Made by a program: the position numbers and the translations under genes
Shown here: positions 7,135 through 14,715 of the stretch, piece by piece
Position numbering within the stretch: position 1 is the stretch's first letter
Layout: the number at the start of each line of letters is the position of its first letter
Virus record (IMG/VR): IMGVR_UViG_3300036850_000251
Coordinates: 1 to 45,025 of that record
Strand: one strand, 5' to 3'
Length of the DNA stretch: 45,025 nucleotides
Source of the DNA: a virus
Notes under the pieces: generated by a model
Told to the model about the DNA's origin: nothing
The model's input: only the letters and a program-made list of their open reading frames with translations
Database searches by the model: none

Positions 7135-7509
7135 GTGGGCGCGCGCTGTGGAGGGCTCCGCGCGGTCGCGCGGCCACGTGGGGATGCGCTGCCAGCCGAT
7201 CGCCTGGAGGAACGCGATGAACCGATCCAGGTGAATGCGGTGCAGCCGGCGGCCGTTGACGGTGATCGTTTCGGCCTCGAGCTTCACGAGCCGACCGCGT
7301 GTCAGCACGCCCTCATCGATGGCGCGACGGACCCACACCGGGGTCATGTTCATGTAGTCGGCGCACTCGCGTGTGGTCAGGGGCGGATCGGTCGCGCGCG
7401 CACCGCCCGCGATCGGTTGCTGCCGTCCGGGATCGCGCCGATCGCCGGTCGCCGGTACCGCCTTGCGCCGGTCGCCTGCAGCGACGTCGTCGCACAACCC
7501 GCATGCCAT
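7105..7509 (-). CDS. Excisionase/MerR-fold DNA-binding protein, copy A
   Basis: About 134 aa. It has an unrecognised N-terminal extension starting MACGLCDDVAAGDRR, then a DNA-binding domain paralogous to the downstream 87-aa protein: PLTTRECADYMNMTPVWVRR (HTH), GRLVKLEAETITVN and RIHLDRFIAFLQAIGW. The C-terminus is the NRSNRSN repeat. A TTG at 7527 would extend it; 7509 (ATG) is preferred but no strong ribosome site is seen. It is divergent from Ku, with only 56 bases between starts, so it may control Ku as well as its own operon. Confidence 0.7.
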   Translation of the reverse strand: MACGLCDDVAAGDRRKAVPATGDRRDPGRQQPIAGGARATDPPLTTRECADYMNMTPVWVRRAIDEGVLTRGRLVKLEAETITVNGRRLHRIHLDRFIAFLQAIGWQRIPTWPRDRAEPSTARAHDVNRSNRSN

Positions 7510-7522
7510 CTCAGGTCTACTC

Positions 7523-7551
7523 TTCAAGGTTTGGGCCGTTCTGTCGATACT
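7523..7551 (+). promoter_or_regulatory. Weak candidate promoter for the Ku island
   Basis: TTCAAG and GATACT separated by 17 bases sit in the 56-base divergent gap between the HTH gene and Ku. Matches to the -35/-10 consensus are only partial (3/6 and 4/6), so this is a position-based suggestion. A ribosome site AGGGGG precedes the Ku start. Confidence 0.25.
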
Positions 7552-7565
7552 TGGGGTAGGGGGCA

Positions 7566-8417
7566 GTGTTGAATAACGGTCCAGGTCAGGCGCGCGCGAC
7601 GTGGAAAGGGTTCCTGAAAATCAGCCTGGTGACGATCCCGATCAGAGTCTTCCCGGCCACCGAATCGAGCAAGGCCCTCTCGTTCAACCAGCTCCACGGC
7701 GAGTGCCAGACGCGTATCCAGCAACGGAAGTGGTGTCCCCACTGCGAGCGCCAGGTGCCCAACTCGGAGGTCACCAAGGGCTACCAGTTCGAGAAGGACC
7801 GCTATGTCCTGTTATCGGACGATGACATCGCCGGCGTGCGGCCGCCGTCGACGCGTGTGATCGACCTGGTGCAGTTCGCCGATGCCCGGGAACTCGACCC
7901 GATGCACGTCGATCGTACGTATTACCTCGCGCCCGATGGTGCCACCGGCGTGCAGGCCTTCGCCGTGATGCGGGAAGGCCTGGTTGGCAAGGTCGGCATC
8001 GGGAAGCTCGCCCTCTACGGCCGCGAATATCTCGTCGCCGTCCGGCCGCGTGGCCGCGCGCTCGTGCTGCACACCCTGCACGACGCCGCGGAGATGCGGC
8101 GGATCGACGCCGTCGACGAGCTGAACGCGGTGCCCGTCGACGTCGACGCGGCGCAGGTGAAGCTCGCGCGCCAGGTGATTACGGCGTTCGACGCGCCCCT
8201 CGACCTCGCCAATTATCGCGACGAATACCGCGCGCAGCTGCAACGCATCATCGACGCGAAGGTCGCCGGCGACGAGATCGTCGGACCCGTCGCGGAGCCG
8301 GCGCCGGCGCCGGTGAACCTTCTGGATGCGTTGAAACGGAGTCTGCAGGCGGTCAGCGCCGCGAAGAAGAAGCCGGCGCGTGTCGCGGCCGCGGGGCCCA
8401 CGCGGAAACGCGCGTAA
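7566..8417 (+). CDS. ku: Ku protein (NHEJ DNA-end-binding protein)
   Basis: 283-aa homodimeric bacterial-type Ku, normal length for the family. Diagnostic segments: the opening TWKGFLKISLVTIPIRVFPA, HGECQTRIQQRKWCPHCERQ (H...C region), VTKGYQFEKDRYVLLSDDDI, VDRTYYLAPDGATG, AFAVMREGLVGKVGIGKL and LVAVRPRGRALVLHTLHDAAEMR. The end is a short Lys/Arg/Ala tail (AAKKKPARVAAAGPTRKRA), typical of bacterial Ku. Ku rings load on double-strand ends and recruit LigD-type ligase. Start GTG/TTG at 7566-7571 after AGGGGG. It stands on the plus strand with the methyltransferase 99 bases downstream. Among phages, Ku is known in mycobacteriophages Omega and Corndog, where it serves genome end-joining. No ligase gene is seen here. 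Confidence 0.93.
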   Translation: MLNNGPGQARATWKGFLKISLVTIPIRVFPATESSKALSFNQLHGECQTRIQQRKWCPHCERQVPNSEVTKGYQFEKDRYVLLSDDDIAGVRPPSTRVIDLVQFADARELDPMHVDRTYYLAPDGATGVQAFAVMREGLVGKVGIGKLALYGREYLVAVRPRGRALVLHTLHDAAEMRRIDAVDELNAVPVDVDAAQVKLARQVITAFDAPLDLANYRDEYRAQLQRIIDAKVAGDEIVGPVAEPAPAPVNLLDALKRSLQAVSAAKKKPARVAAAGPTRKRA

Positions 8418-8516
8418 CGGCGCAGTTCTGCACTCGCCCTTCCCGCTATCGAGACTGGCGTCGCCCGCCGATACGTTGGGGGATCTCCCGCCTTCCCCAG
8501 CGGAAAGTCTCCAGTC

Positions 8517-10250
8517 GTGGCCTCTCGCGGTAATGGCAATCGCCTGTTCTACGGCGACAACTTAGACGTTCTCCGGCAACACGTCCCGGACGAGAGTGTC
8601 GACCTCGTCTATCTCGACCCGCCGTTCAACTCGAACGCGAATTACAACATCCTGTTTGCCGAAAAAAACGGCAAACAGGCCGCGGCACAAATCCACGCCT
8701 TCGAGGACACCTGGCGGTGGGACGAAGGCGCCGCGCGCTCTTTCCAGGACGTGGTGGAGCGCGGTGGCCGCGTCTCAGAAGTGATGCAGGCATTTCGCGC
8801 GTTCCTGGGCCACAGTGACATGCTCGCGTACCTGGCGATGATGGCTCCGCGGATCGTCGAGCTCCGCCGCGTGCTGAAGCCAACGGGCAGTCTGTTCCTG
8901 CATTGCGACCCGACGGCGAGCCATTATCTCAAGCTGCTGCTCGATGCGGTCTTCAACCCCGTCAACCTGCGCAGCGAAATCATTTGGCGTCGAACACTCG
9001 CGAAAGGTCTCGCGTTCACCGGCTTCCCGAAGGATCACGATACGATCTTCTACTACGGGGCCAGTGGGAACGTGACGTTTAACCGTCCATACATCCCCTA
9101 CGACCCGGACAATCTCGAGGAGAAAACCGCGAAAAAGTACAGCCACCGCGATCGAGAGGGTCGGCTGTATCGTCTCGACAATCTGCTGAATCCCAACCCG
9201 AACCGTCCAAACCTGACCTACGAATTTCTTGGAGTGAAGCGCGTCTGGCGGTGGACGAAGGAACGGATGCAAGAGGCCTACGAGAACGGTCTGGTGATTC
9301 AAACAAAGCCCGGCGCCGTTCCGCAACTGAAGCGGTACTTAGACGAGCAAGAAGGCCGCCCAGTCGATTCGGTCTGGACGGACATTCCGCCGTTGAACTC
9401 TCAAGCGAAGGAACGTCTCGGTTATCCGACGCAAAAGCCCGAAGCCTTGATGGATCGCATCATCGAGGCGAGCACGAATGAGGGCGACACGGTGCTGGAC
9501 CCTTTCTGCGGCTGCGGAACCACGATTGCGAGCGCGCAGCGACTCAGCCGCAAGTGGATCGGCATCGACATCACACATCTTGCAATCGGCCTCATCCGTC
9601 ATCGCTTGAGCGACACGTACGGTGAGAAGATCGCGGAGGCCTATCGCGTCATCGGCGAGCCGGTCTCCATCGAAGATGCGGCAGTCCTGGCCGCGTCAGA
9701 GCCCTATCAGTTTCAGGCGTGGTCACTGGGGCTCGTCGGGGCGAGACTCGCGACGGATGTGAAGAAAGGGGCCGACAAAGGCATCGACGGACGCATCTAC
9801 TTTCACGACGGTGACGACAGTGCCACGAAGCAAGTCATCCTTTCGGTGAAGGCCGGCAAGCTGCACGCACCATACGTTCGGGATCTGCGCGGCGTGGTCG
9901 AGCGAGAAAAAGCGGCCATCGGCGTCCTGCTGACGCTGGAGGAACCGACGCGCGCGATGCGGACCGAAGCCGCAGCCGCAGGGTTCTATGCGTCACTCTG
10001 GGGGCAACATCCCAGACTCCAAATCGTGACGGTGGGCGAACTCCTGAACGGCAACAGAATCGACATGCCGCCGATCCGACAGACCGATCTCACCCATCGG
10101 CGGGCGCCGAAGGCGATCACGCCGAAGCCCGAAGCTGGGCGTCTCGACTTTGATCGGGTCGCCAACTCCACCGCGCCGTTGCCGCGGCGCCTGAAGATGG
10201 CGAAGGTTGCATCGCCGCGGAAGGCTACGCCGAAGCGCAAGCGGGCCTGA
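8517..10250 (+). CDS. N4/N6 DNA methyltransferase fused to Mrr-like nuclease domain
   Basis: 577-aa two-domain protein. The methyltransferase half has the beta-class order: motif IV DPPF at residues 34-37 (VDLVYLDPPFNSNANYN) and motif I at 328-334 (DPFCGCGTT), followed by RKWIGIDITHLAI. The C-terminal third carries an Mrr-like restriction-endonuclease core: GADKGIDGRIYF (D424) and QVILSVKAGK (K445), then RDLRGVVEREKAAIGVLLTL. The tail is basic (TPKRKRA), like the tail of Ku. GTG start, weak ribosome site. This architecture is known in bacteria as a methyltransferase with an added nuclease domain; here it is the probable operon partner of Ku. Possible jobs are protecting phage DNA, restricting rivals, or end processing. 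Confidence 0.88.
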   Translation: MASRGNGNRLFYGDNLDVLRQHVPDESVDLVYLDPPFNSNANYNILFAEKNGKQAAAQIHAFEDTWRWDEGAARSFQDVVERGGRVSEVMQAFRAFLGHSDMLAYLAMMAPRIVELRRVLKPTGSLFLHCDPTASHYLKLLLDAVFNPVNLRSEIIWRRTLAKGLAFTGFPKDHDTIFYYGASGNVTFNRPYIPYDPDNLEEKTAKKYSHRDREGRLYRLDNLLNPNPNRPNLTYEFLGVKRVWRWTKERMQEAYENGLVIQTKPGAVPQLKRYLDEQEGRPVDSVWTDIPPLNSQAKERLGYPTQKPEALMDRIIEASTNEGDTVLDPFCGCGTTIASAQRLSRKWIGIDITHLAIGLIRHRLSDTYGEKIAEAYRVIGEPVSIEDAAVLAASEPYQFQAWSLGLVGARLATDVKKGADKGIDGRIYFHDGDDSATKQVILSVKAGKLHAPYVRDLRGVVEREKAAIGVLLTLEEPTRAMRTEAAAAGFYASLWGQHPRLQIVTVGELLNGNRIDMPPIRQTDLTHRRAPKAITPKPEAGRLDFDRVANSTAPLPRRLKMAKVASPRKATPKRKRA

Positions 10251-10251
10251 C

Positions 10252-10359
10252 ATGGGGATCATTAACTGGATCTGTCTTCTCGCCGCGTACGTCATTGGAG
10301 TTGTGGAGGTTACGGGTCTCGACGGCCGCCGACTATCCGATGTACTTGGTCCTCGCTGA
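10252..10359 (+). CDS. Tiny membrane peptide, 35 aa
   Basis: ATG two bases after the methyltransferase stop opens a short frame, MGIINWICLLAAYVIGVVEV..., with one hydrophobic helix. It is tightly linked to the upstream gene but has no clear ribosome site of its own. It may be the N-terminal piece of one membrane protein with the frame that follows at 10340, separated by a frameshift. Confidence 0.35.
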   Translation: MGIINWICLLAAYVIGVVEVTGLDGRRLSDVLGPR

Positions 10360-10552
10360 AGCCGTAGGATTCGTAGGGCCGTGGGCGCTGATATTCGGCC
10401 TGCTCATCAAGCGACGGCGCCAACGACCCGCGCCTCTCTACCACGTGTGGACGTTGCTCCTCACGATCCTGTGCGCCGGGGGCGGCGAGTACGCCAGAGC
10501 GCATCGGCCAGCGAGCGGCGAGGCACGGATCAGCGTCGACCGCCAGCGCTAA
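10340..10552 (+). CDS. Small membrane protein, 70 aa
   Basis: Frame reading MYLVLAEAVGFVGPWALIFG, then LLIKRRRQRPAP, then a second hydrophobic stretch HVWTLLLTILCAGGG: a possible two-helix membrane protein with a basic loop. It overlaps the 35-aa peptide by 20 bases in another frame and overlaps the convergent gene ending at 10530 by 23 bases. No ribosome site is seen. Possibly the last gene of the Ku island. Confidence 0.4.
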   Translation: MYLVLAEAVGFVGPWALIFGLLIKRRRQRPAPLYHVWTLLLTILCAGGGEYARAHRPASGEARISVDRQR

Positions 10553-10811
10553 GCCGCGCGCGCAGCTCCTCGAGCTCGCGCTTCGGGTCGTAGCGGTCCC
10601 GCGGATCCGCGAATTCGGCGACGACGCCAGGCCGCAGCACGCCGGGCTCGCGGTGCCGCGGCTGCCACGCGGGTCGCACGACTGCGGTGCCGCACCAGCA
10701 GCGCAGACGACCGCGACAGTGCGTCACCCACTCGCGGCACGCCGGACACCAGCGTGCATGGCGGGTCGGCGGGTCGCTGTCCGGCGTCAGTTCGAGCGTG
10801 TCAACCTTCAC
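10530..10811 (-). CDS. Zinc-ribbon protein, 93 aa
   Basis: Small protein with two Cys pairs (WCPACREWVTHCRGRLRCWC), a putative zinc ribbon, and a C-terminal helical acidic/basic segment (DPKRELEELRARL). The GTG start at 10811 overlaps the stop of the preceding gene (GTGA), which supports coupling. It is the last gene of the leftward early operon, ending 22 bases inside the convergent membrane-protein frame. Function unknown. Confidence 0.65.
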   Translation of the reverse strand: MKVDTLELTPDSDPPTRHARWCPACREWVTHCRGRLRCWCGTAVVRPAWQPRHREPGVLRPGVVAEFADPRDRYDPKRELEELRARLSAGGRR

Positions 10812-11251
10812 GCCTGGTCTTCCGTTTCCAGCTCGCCGGCCGCGCAGCGTCGACAGAGCTCCAGATGGCCCAGCGTCGCGGCGCCGGCCGTCGTGTAGCC
10901 GCGCGCGGCCAGCTCGTGGCCATCGATCGCCGGTAACCCGCACGCGCAGCCTGGCGCGTGACAGACGTCGCCGGCGCGAAACACCATCGTTTCGTACGTG
11001 CGCCCGAACCCGATTTCCTCGTAGCCGACCTTGCGCATGAAGTCGGCCAGCCGGTCATCGCCGCGGCCCTCGAGGATGATGCCGCGCACGTCGCAGAGGA
11101 TTTCCCGCACGGGTTCGTCGGGCACGTACTCGCCCACGGTCGACACCAGGAAGTCACCGATCTGCGTGCACAGGTGAAACTGACAGTTGCGCGCCACGAT
11201 GAGGTGGCCGGCGTGGCCGAACCAGCGCCATTCCGATTCGGGGATCGCCAT
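10808..11251 (-). CDS. Conserved phage protein, 147 aa
   Basis: Recognisable conserved phage early protein of unknown function, with the family pattern WRWFGHAGHLIVARNCQFHL, VSTVGEYVPDEPVREI, ILEGRGDDRLADFMRKVGYE, FGRTYETMVFR and a cysteine cluster (CHAPGCACG, LCRRC) that may bind metal. Start at 11251 shares one base with the stop of the upstream gene (TGATG). It lies in a chain of overlapping small genes at the distal end of the early operon. Confidence 0.75.
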   Translation of the reverse strand: MAIPESEWRWFGHAGHLIVARNCQFHLCTQIGDFLVSTVGEYVPDEPVREILCDVRGIILEGRGDDRLADFMRKVGYEEIGFGRTYETMVFRAGDVCHAPGCACGLPAIDGHELAARGYTTAGAATLGHLELCRRCAAGELETEDQA

Positions 11252-11460
11252 CAGCGCTGGTGCTTCAGATCCGTGTGCCGAATGCGCTGCACGGGATAGT
11301 GCGGCTCGGCGGTGCCGTAGCCGCGCGACCACTCGTACCGCGTCGCGGACGCTTTGCGCATCGGCTCGTGGCCGCGCGGGCCGCTCTTGATCTCCGCGGT
11401 GTCGCGCCACCAGAAGACGTCGCCGATCGCGAGCTCGCCGAAGGTGACGTTGCGGGTCAT
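11251..11460 (-). CDS. Hypothetical protein, 69 aa
   Basis: Small protein MTRNVTFGELAIGDVFWWRD, with a GxxxxGDVFWW start resembling small beta-barrel proteins of phage early regions. The remainder is basic and polar. ATG overlaps the upstream stop (ATGA) and its stop abuts the 147-aa gene, so it is part of the coupled chain. No function assigned. Confidence 0.65.
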   Translation of the reverse strand: MTRNVTFGELAIGDVFWWRDTAEIKSGPRGHEPMRKASATRYEWSRGYGTAEPHYPVQRIRHTDLKHQR

Positions 11461-11672
11461 CGCCGGATCCGCCCGCGCTTGCGCGGCAGCAGTTCGTGCG
11501 TCCGTCGGCCGAATTCGTACGCTTGCTTCGGCGAGTCGACGAGCACCACGACCTGGTTCTCTGGACCATTCACTTCGAACGGCAGCTGCAGGTCGCGGGC
11601 GGCCTGGATCACCGCGCCTGACCACCGCGCGTCGTCGAGGGCGAACGCGAGCCGCGCGGGATAGGTCGTCAC
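11457..11672 (-). CDS. Hypothetical protein, 71 aa
   Basis: Small alpha/beta protein with a strand-helix pattern (LPFEVNGPENQVVVLVDSPK) and a strongly basic C-terminus (RTHELLPRKRGRIRR) that could contact nucleic acid. ATG overlaps the stop of the double-HTH regulator (ATGA). Not recognised. Confidence 0.6.
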   Translation of the reverse strand: MTTYPARLAFALDDARWSGAVIQAARDLQLPFEVNGPENQVVVLVDSPKQAYEFGRRTHELLPRKRGRIRR

Positions 11673-12202
11673 AGCGCCTCCAGGTCCTTGCGCCGAATGC
11701 GCCAGCCGCGGTCGCGGATCGCCGGCAGCGCCTCGTCCTTGATCAGCCGCCGCAGGTAGGCCTGCGACAGCCCCGACACGGCTGCGGCCTCCGGCAAGGT
11801 CAGAAACAACTTCTCAGAGTTCTCAGAAGTCGGTGGCGTCGTCGCGGCCCGCAACAGGCCGTGGAGAAACTCGCGGACGAGCTCGTCGGCGGACGTCGCC
11901 GGCGCGAGCAACATTTCCTGCCCCGGAGCATGATTTCCTGCTCGAGTCCGCGTACCGTTGCCCGCGACGTCGCGGACGGCCGGTAAAACGAACGGCGCGG
12001 GTGCTGGGTGGCGCTCAGACGCGATGCGCGCGACGTCGTCAGGGTTGTAGACGGCCAGCGCGGGGCCGCCCGTGGGGCGGCGCCAGGCGGCCTGCTCCAA
12101 TCTCCGATCCTTGGCGAGCTGTTCGACCATCTTCGTGCTGACCCCGATCGCGGCGGCCGCTTGTTGTTTCGTGAGCCAGGTGGAGAAGTCGATGTCGGCC
12201 AT
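11669..12202 (-). CDS. Double excisionase-type HTH DNA-binding protein
   Basis: 177 aa with two separate MerR/excisionase-like helices: N-terminal WLTKQQAAAAIGVSTKMVEQ (residues ~9-29) and C-terminal LTLPEAAAVSGLSQAYLRRL followed by the wing GWRIRRKDLEAL. The linker is Pro/Ala/Thr-rich. Three copies of the 9-bp dyad TTCTGAGAA lie just upstream of the start, and two more lie inside the gene, so autoregulation is likely. The two-headed layout suggests binding of paired sites. Target unknown. Confidence 0.75.
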   Translation of the reverse strand: MADIDFSTWLTKQQAAAAIGVSTKMVEQLAKDRRLEQAAWRRPTGGPALAVYNPDDVARIASERHPAPAPFVLPAVRDVAGNGTRTRAGNHAPGQEMLLAPATSADELVREFLHGLLRAATTPPTSENSEKLFLTLPEAAAVSGLSQAYLRRLIKDEALPAIRDRGWRIRRKDLEAL

Positions 12203-12205
12203 GGC

Positions 12206-12252
12206 CTTCTGAGAACTCTCCTACTTCTGAGAACGGCGGCGCACTTCTGAGA
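12206..12252. promoter_or_regulatory. Three TTCTGAGAA dyads upstream of the double-HTH gene
   Basis: Sites at 12207-12215, 12225-12233 and 12245-12252 (last base degenerate) are each TTCT-G-AGAA, a perfect 4+1+4 dyad, spaced 18 and 20 bases. Two related sites lie inside the gene at 11811-11819 (degenerate) and 11820-11828. Spacing of about two helical turns fits cooperative binding, most simply by the adjacent regulator. Confidence 0.55.
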
Positions 12253-12289
12253 CGTTCCCCGTGGAACGGCGTGCAGCGTTACCGGTTGC

Positions 12290-12520
12290 TCATCGGGAAA
12301 CACCCTCGACGATTTTCAGAGTGAGCCCGTGGTCAAGGACGACGATGCGCCGACCCGGCCAGACGTGGCTGAGACTGTCCTCAATGAACCGCTTCGCGGC
12401 GTCGCTGAGGATCTGCGTGCTCTCGACGACGATGACGTCGTCCGGTTTGACCTCAGCGTGCGTGAGGCGCGTCGTGGCCGGCAACGCCGAGAGCAGTTTC
12501 AGTGCTTCACGTCGATCCAT
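12290..12520 (-). CDS. Hypothetical protein, 76 aa
   Basis: Small protein MDRREALKLLSALPATTRLT, then VKPDDVIVVESTQILSDAAK and RRIVVLDHGLTLKIVEG. The alternation of strand and helix suggests a compact alpha/beta fold. The 'RREALKLLSAL' opening resembles a twin-arginine motif, but the following region is not hydrophobic enough to call export. It overlaps the upstream membrane gene by 22 bases. Confidence 0.55.
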   Translation of the reverse strand: MDRREALKLLSALPATTRLTHAEVKPDDVIVVESTQILSDAAKRFIEDSLSHVWPGRRIVVLDHGLTLKIVEGVSR

Positions 12521-12771
12521 GGGTCGCCCTTCCCTTCCTTGCGGCTGACCGACTTCGCGTAGTCCGCGGCCGCAATCTTCCGGAGCGTGTCGCGATGCTG
12601 TTCGTCGACGGGGAACGCGAGGGGCGGTTGCCGACGGTCGCGTCGGCGCTCCAACCATGCACGCACGGCCAGGCGGGTCGCTTCGCCGAGGACCGTCACA
12701 ATCGCGAGGCCGCCGAAGAGCCATCGGAGCAGCGACATCAGCAGCGTGAATCCATCTGGATCATGCGGCAT
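12499..12771 (-). CDS. Small membrane-anchored protein, 90 aa
   Basis: N-terminal transmembrane helix (LLMSLLRWLFGGLAIVTVLG) then a basic amphipathic region (RAWLERRRDRRQ) and a soluble C-terminus (EQHRDTLRKIAAADYAKSVS). It sits directly after the HerA-like ATPase, so it could anchor a complex at the membrane, but nothing in the sequence shows this. Confidence 0.55.
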   Translation of the reverse strand: MPHDPDGFTLLMSLLRWLFGGLAIVTVLGEATRLAVRAWLERRRDRRQPPLAFPVDEQHRDTLRKIAAADYAKSVSRKEGKGDPWIDVKH

Positions 12772-12784
12772 GGCGATCCAACTT

Positions 12785-14506
12785 TCATGCGGCCTCGACG
12801 ACGCGGACCTTCATGTCGGGCACCGCGCGGTACCGGTCGACGCCTTCCTTCGTCAGGAAGCCGGCGACGACGAGCTCCTGGAGCGCGACCGACAGGCTCT
12901 TGTTGTTGATGCGCGTGCCGGTGCGCTCGAGCTCCTTCAGGATCTCGCGGAAGCGGCGCGACTCGGCGAGCCAGTCCGCCTTGATCAGACGCGCGACGCG
13001 GCCGGTCGTCGACGCGCCGTCGGCTTCGATGATGCGGCGCTCGATCGCGACCTCGAGCTCGGGCTGCTCGACGAGCAGCCGCAGCAGCGCCGGCGCCTCC
13101 GCGATCAAGCGCGCCTTAATCGCCTGGTAGAGCGCTTCGTCGACCTGGCCGTTCGTTCCGCTCGAGCGAGCTTCGCCTTGAGCGCTTTCATCTCGAGCTC
13201 GTGCAGCGCGTTCGCTAACCGAATGTTGCGTTCGATCTTCGCGAGCTTTCGATTCACGTGACGCGTGAACTGAAGCAGGCGATCGCGTTCCTTCGGGGTC
13301 ATGCTGCCCTTTCTCGAGCGCCTCGAGGCGGCGCCGTAGATTCTGGTTCTCCTCGCGCAGCTGCGCGTTCTCGCGCGTCAGCCGCGCGGCTTCCTCCTTC
13401 GTCACCTGCGCCTCCTTCTGCCCGGTCATCGACCGCGCGATCTCGCCGACGCTGGTCATCGGCCGTGCGACAGCCCGCTCCACCGCGTGTTTGATCGTTG
13501 CGGCGGTGGCGATCGTGGTCGCGTTCCGGACGTCCAACTGCCCCGTCGCCACATGGTGCGCGATCGCGGTCGGCATCCACGCCGGCTGCGCGTACGTGCG
13601 CACCGCGTGCTTGCCCCAGCACGCGAAAAACTGCCCGAGCTCGAGCGTCGCGATGTCCGCCTTCGACGGTTTCGCGATGCCGGCCGGGATGTTCTCGAGC
13701 GTGCGCTTGATTTCGTTCGCCTCGCGCTGCACGCCGAGAATCCACACCGGCACGCTCCGCAGGATCTCCTTCTCGATGCCGCCGAGGTCCTGGCTGTCGA
13801 GCCACAGGTAGTTCTTCAGCCCGGCGCCCTGGCGGATGAACGCGGCCGCGGCGAGCTTCACCGGGGTGCCGCGGCCCTGCGGAATGAACTTCCAGGCCTC
13901 CGGCACGACGACGACCGTCGCGGTGCCGTGCTCGAGCACCCAGTCGAGCGACGACTTGATGACCAGGTGTTGCAGATTGACCGGCAGCCCCGTCAGGTCC
14001 ATCGCGTTGACGCCGGCGGCGAGCTCGACGCCGGGCGCCCACCGCACGGTCGCGATCGCGGGCACGACCTCCTCGAGATACGCGTCGAGGGTCAGGTACA
14101 CGTCGCCGGCGAGGCCTTTGGCGGTCTCCATCGCCTTACGGACGTTCTTGTGAACGTCGGCGAGGGTGCGCGCGCCTTTACTTGCGCGGATGATCCAGGC
14201 GCGCTCGAATTTCAGCTTCTCGCCGCGGCTGGCCTCGAGAACGCTCGCGACAAACTGCCAGTCGGCCTGTTCGCGGAAGTACGGATCGATGCGCCGCGCG
14301 CTGCGGAAGCTGCCCTCGCCGCGCTTGGTGATGAACGTGATCGCGCGGACGGCGGCGCGGCTGATCAGCCCCTCGAGCGCGGTCGTCTTCCCCGCTTCCT
14401 GCGTCTGGCCGCAGACGGCCATATGGCGCAGTGGGATCTCGACGACAGCGCCGGAGGGCACCGCGAAGCCGAGCGTCACGGTCGCCGGCGACGGCCGCAG
14501 CGTCAT
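12785..14506 (-). CDS. HerA/FtsK-like ATPase
   Basis: 573-aa P-loop ATPase of the HerA/DUF87 type. P-loop: MAVCGQTQEAGKTTALEGL (one residue longer than the classic Walker A, as in this subfamily), followed by ITFITKRGEGSF. Walker B region: TATVVVVPEAWKFIPQ, where the usual Asp before Glu is Pro. A sensor-like motif follows in NYLWLDSQDLGG. A heptad-like coil (ENAQLREENQNLRRRLEALE) and polar linker lead to a C-terminal winged-helix-like domain (RTGTRINNKSLSVALQELVV). ATG at 14506 overlaps the upstream zinc-ribbon stop (ATGA). Position downstream of the replication initiator suggests a motor acting on DNA in replication or recombination. Confidence 0.8.
   Translation of the reverse strand: MTLRPSPATVTLGFAVPSGAVVEIPLRHMAVCGQTQEAGKTTALEGLISRAAVRAITFITKRGEGSFRSARRIDPYFREQADWQFVASVLEASRGEKLKFERAWIIRASKGARTLADVHKNVRKAMETAKGLAGDVYLTLDAYLEEVVPAIATVRWAPGVELAAGVNAMDLTGLPVNLQHLVIKSSLDWVLEHGTATVVVVPEAWKFIPQGRGTPVKLAAAAFIRQGAGLKNYLWLDSQDLGGIEKEILRSVPVWILGVQREANEIKRTLENIPAGIAKPSKADIATLELGQFFACWGKHAVRTYAQPAWMPTAIAHHVATGQLDVRNATTIATAATIKHAVERAVARPMTSVGEIARSMTGQKEAQVTKEEAARLTRENAQLREENQNLRRRLEALEKGQHDPEGTRSPASVHASRESKAREDRTQHSVSERAARARDESAQGEARSSGTNGQVDEALYQAIKARLIAEAPALLRLLVEQPELEVAIERRIIEADGASTTGRVARLIKADWLAESRRFREILKELERTGTRINNKSLSVALQELVVAGFLTKEGVDRYRAVPDMKVRVVEAA
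13105..13302 (-). CDS. Possible nested gene in the ATPase linker, 65 aa
   Basis: In another frame of the linker region lies a Lys/Leu/Glu-rich open frame, MTPKERDRLLQFTRHVNRKL...ALKAKLARAERTARS, preceded by AAAGG six bases before ATG. The main ATPase frame here is a low-complexity Ser/Arg/Glu linker, while the nested frame looks like a normal basic helical protein. It may be a true overprinted gene, or mark two compensating frameshifts in the ATPase. Uncertain. Confidence 0.35.
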   Translation of the reverse strand: MTPKERDRLLQFTRHVNRKLAKIERNIRLANALHELEMKALKAKLARAERTARSTKRSTRRLRRA

Positions 14507-14715
14507 GCGGGCGGGAGCTCCCACCGGTGGCTGCACCAGCCGCAGAAGAGGCGATGCGGGTGCTCGCGGGTCGGCGCAAGGATCGCGCCCGTCCGCTGGC
14601 ACTCCGGGCAGATCGCCGACGTGACGCGGTTGCGCAGGGCGCGATCGGCCGGGAGCTTCATCATCGACCGCTTGCCGCCCGGGCGGAGGCCGAGTTTCTC
14701 GTTGATGTGCGTCAT
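14503..14715 (-). CDS. Zinc-ribbon protein, 70 aa
   Basis: Contains a four-Cys zinc ribbon: ICPECQRTG and LFCGWCSHRW, separated by about 18 residues. The N-terminal half is basic (LRPGGKRSMMKLPADRALR). ATG overlaps the upstream stop and its own stop overlaps the ATPase start (ATGA both sides), indicating a translationally coupled set with the ATPase. It may be an accessory factor of the ATPase. Confidence 0.7.
   Translation of the reverse strand: MTHINEKLGLRPGGKRSMMKLPADRALRNRVTSAICPECQRTGAILAPTREHPHRLFCGWCSHRWELPPA

Noticed and set aside
7566-8417. Mu Gam-like protein instead of Ku
   Set aside because: Sequence carries the bacterial Ku conserved blocks and basic tail; Gam is shorter and lacks them.
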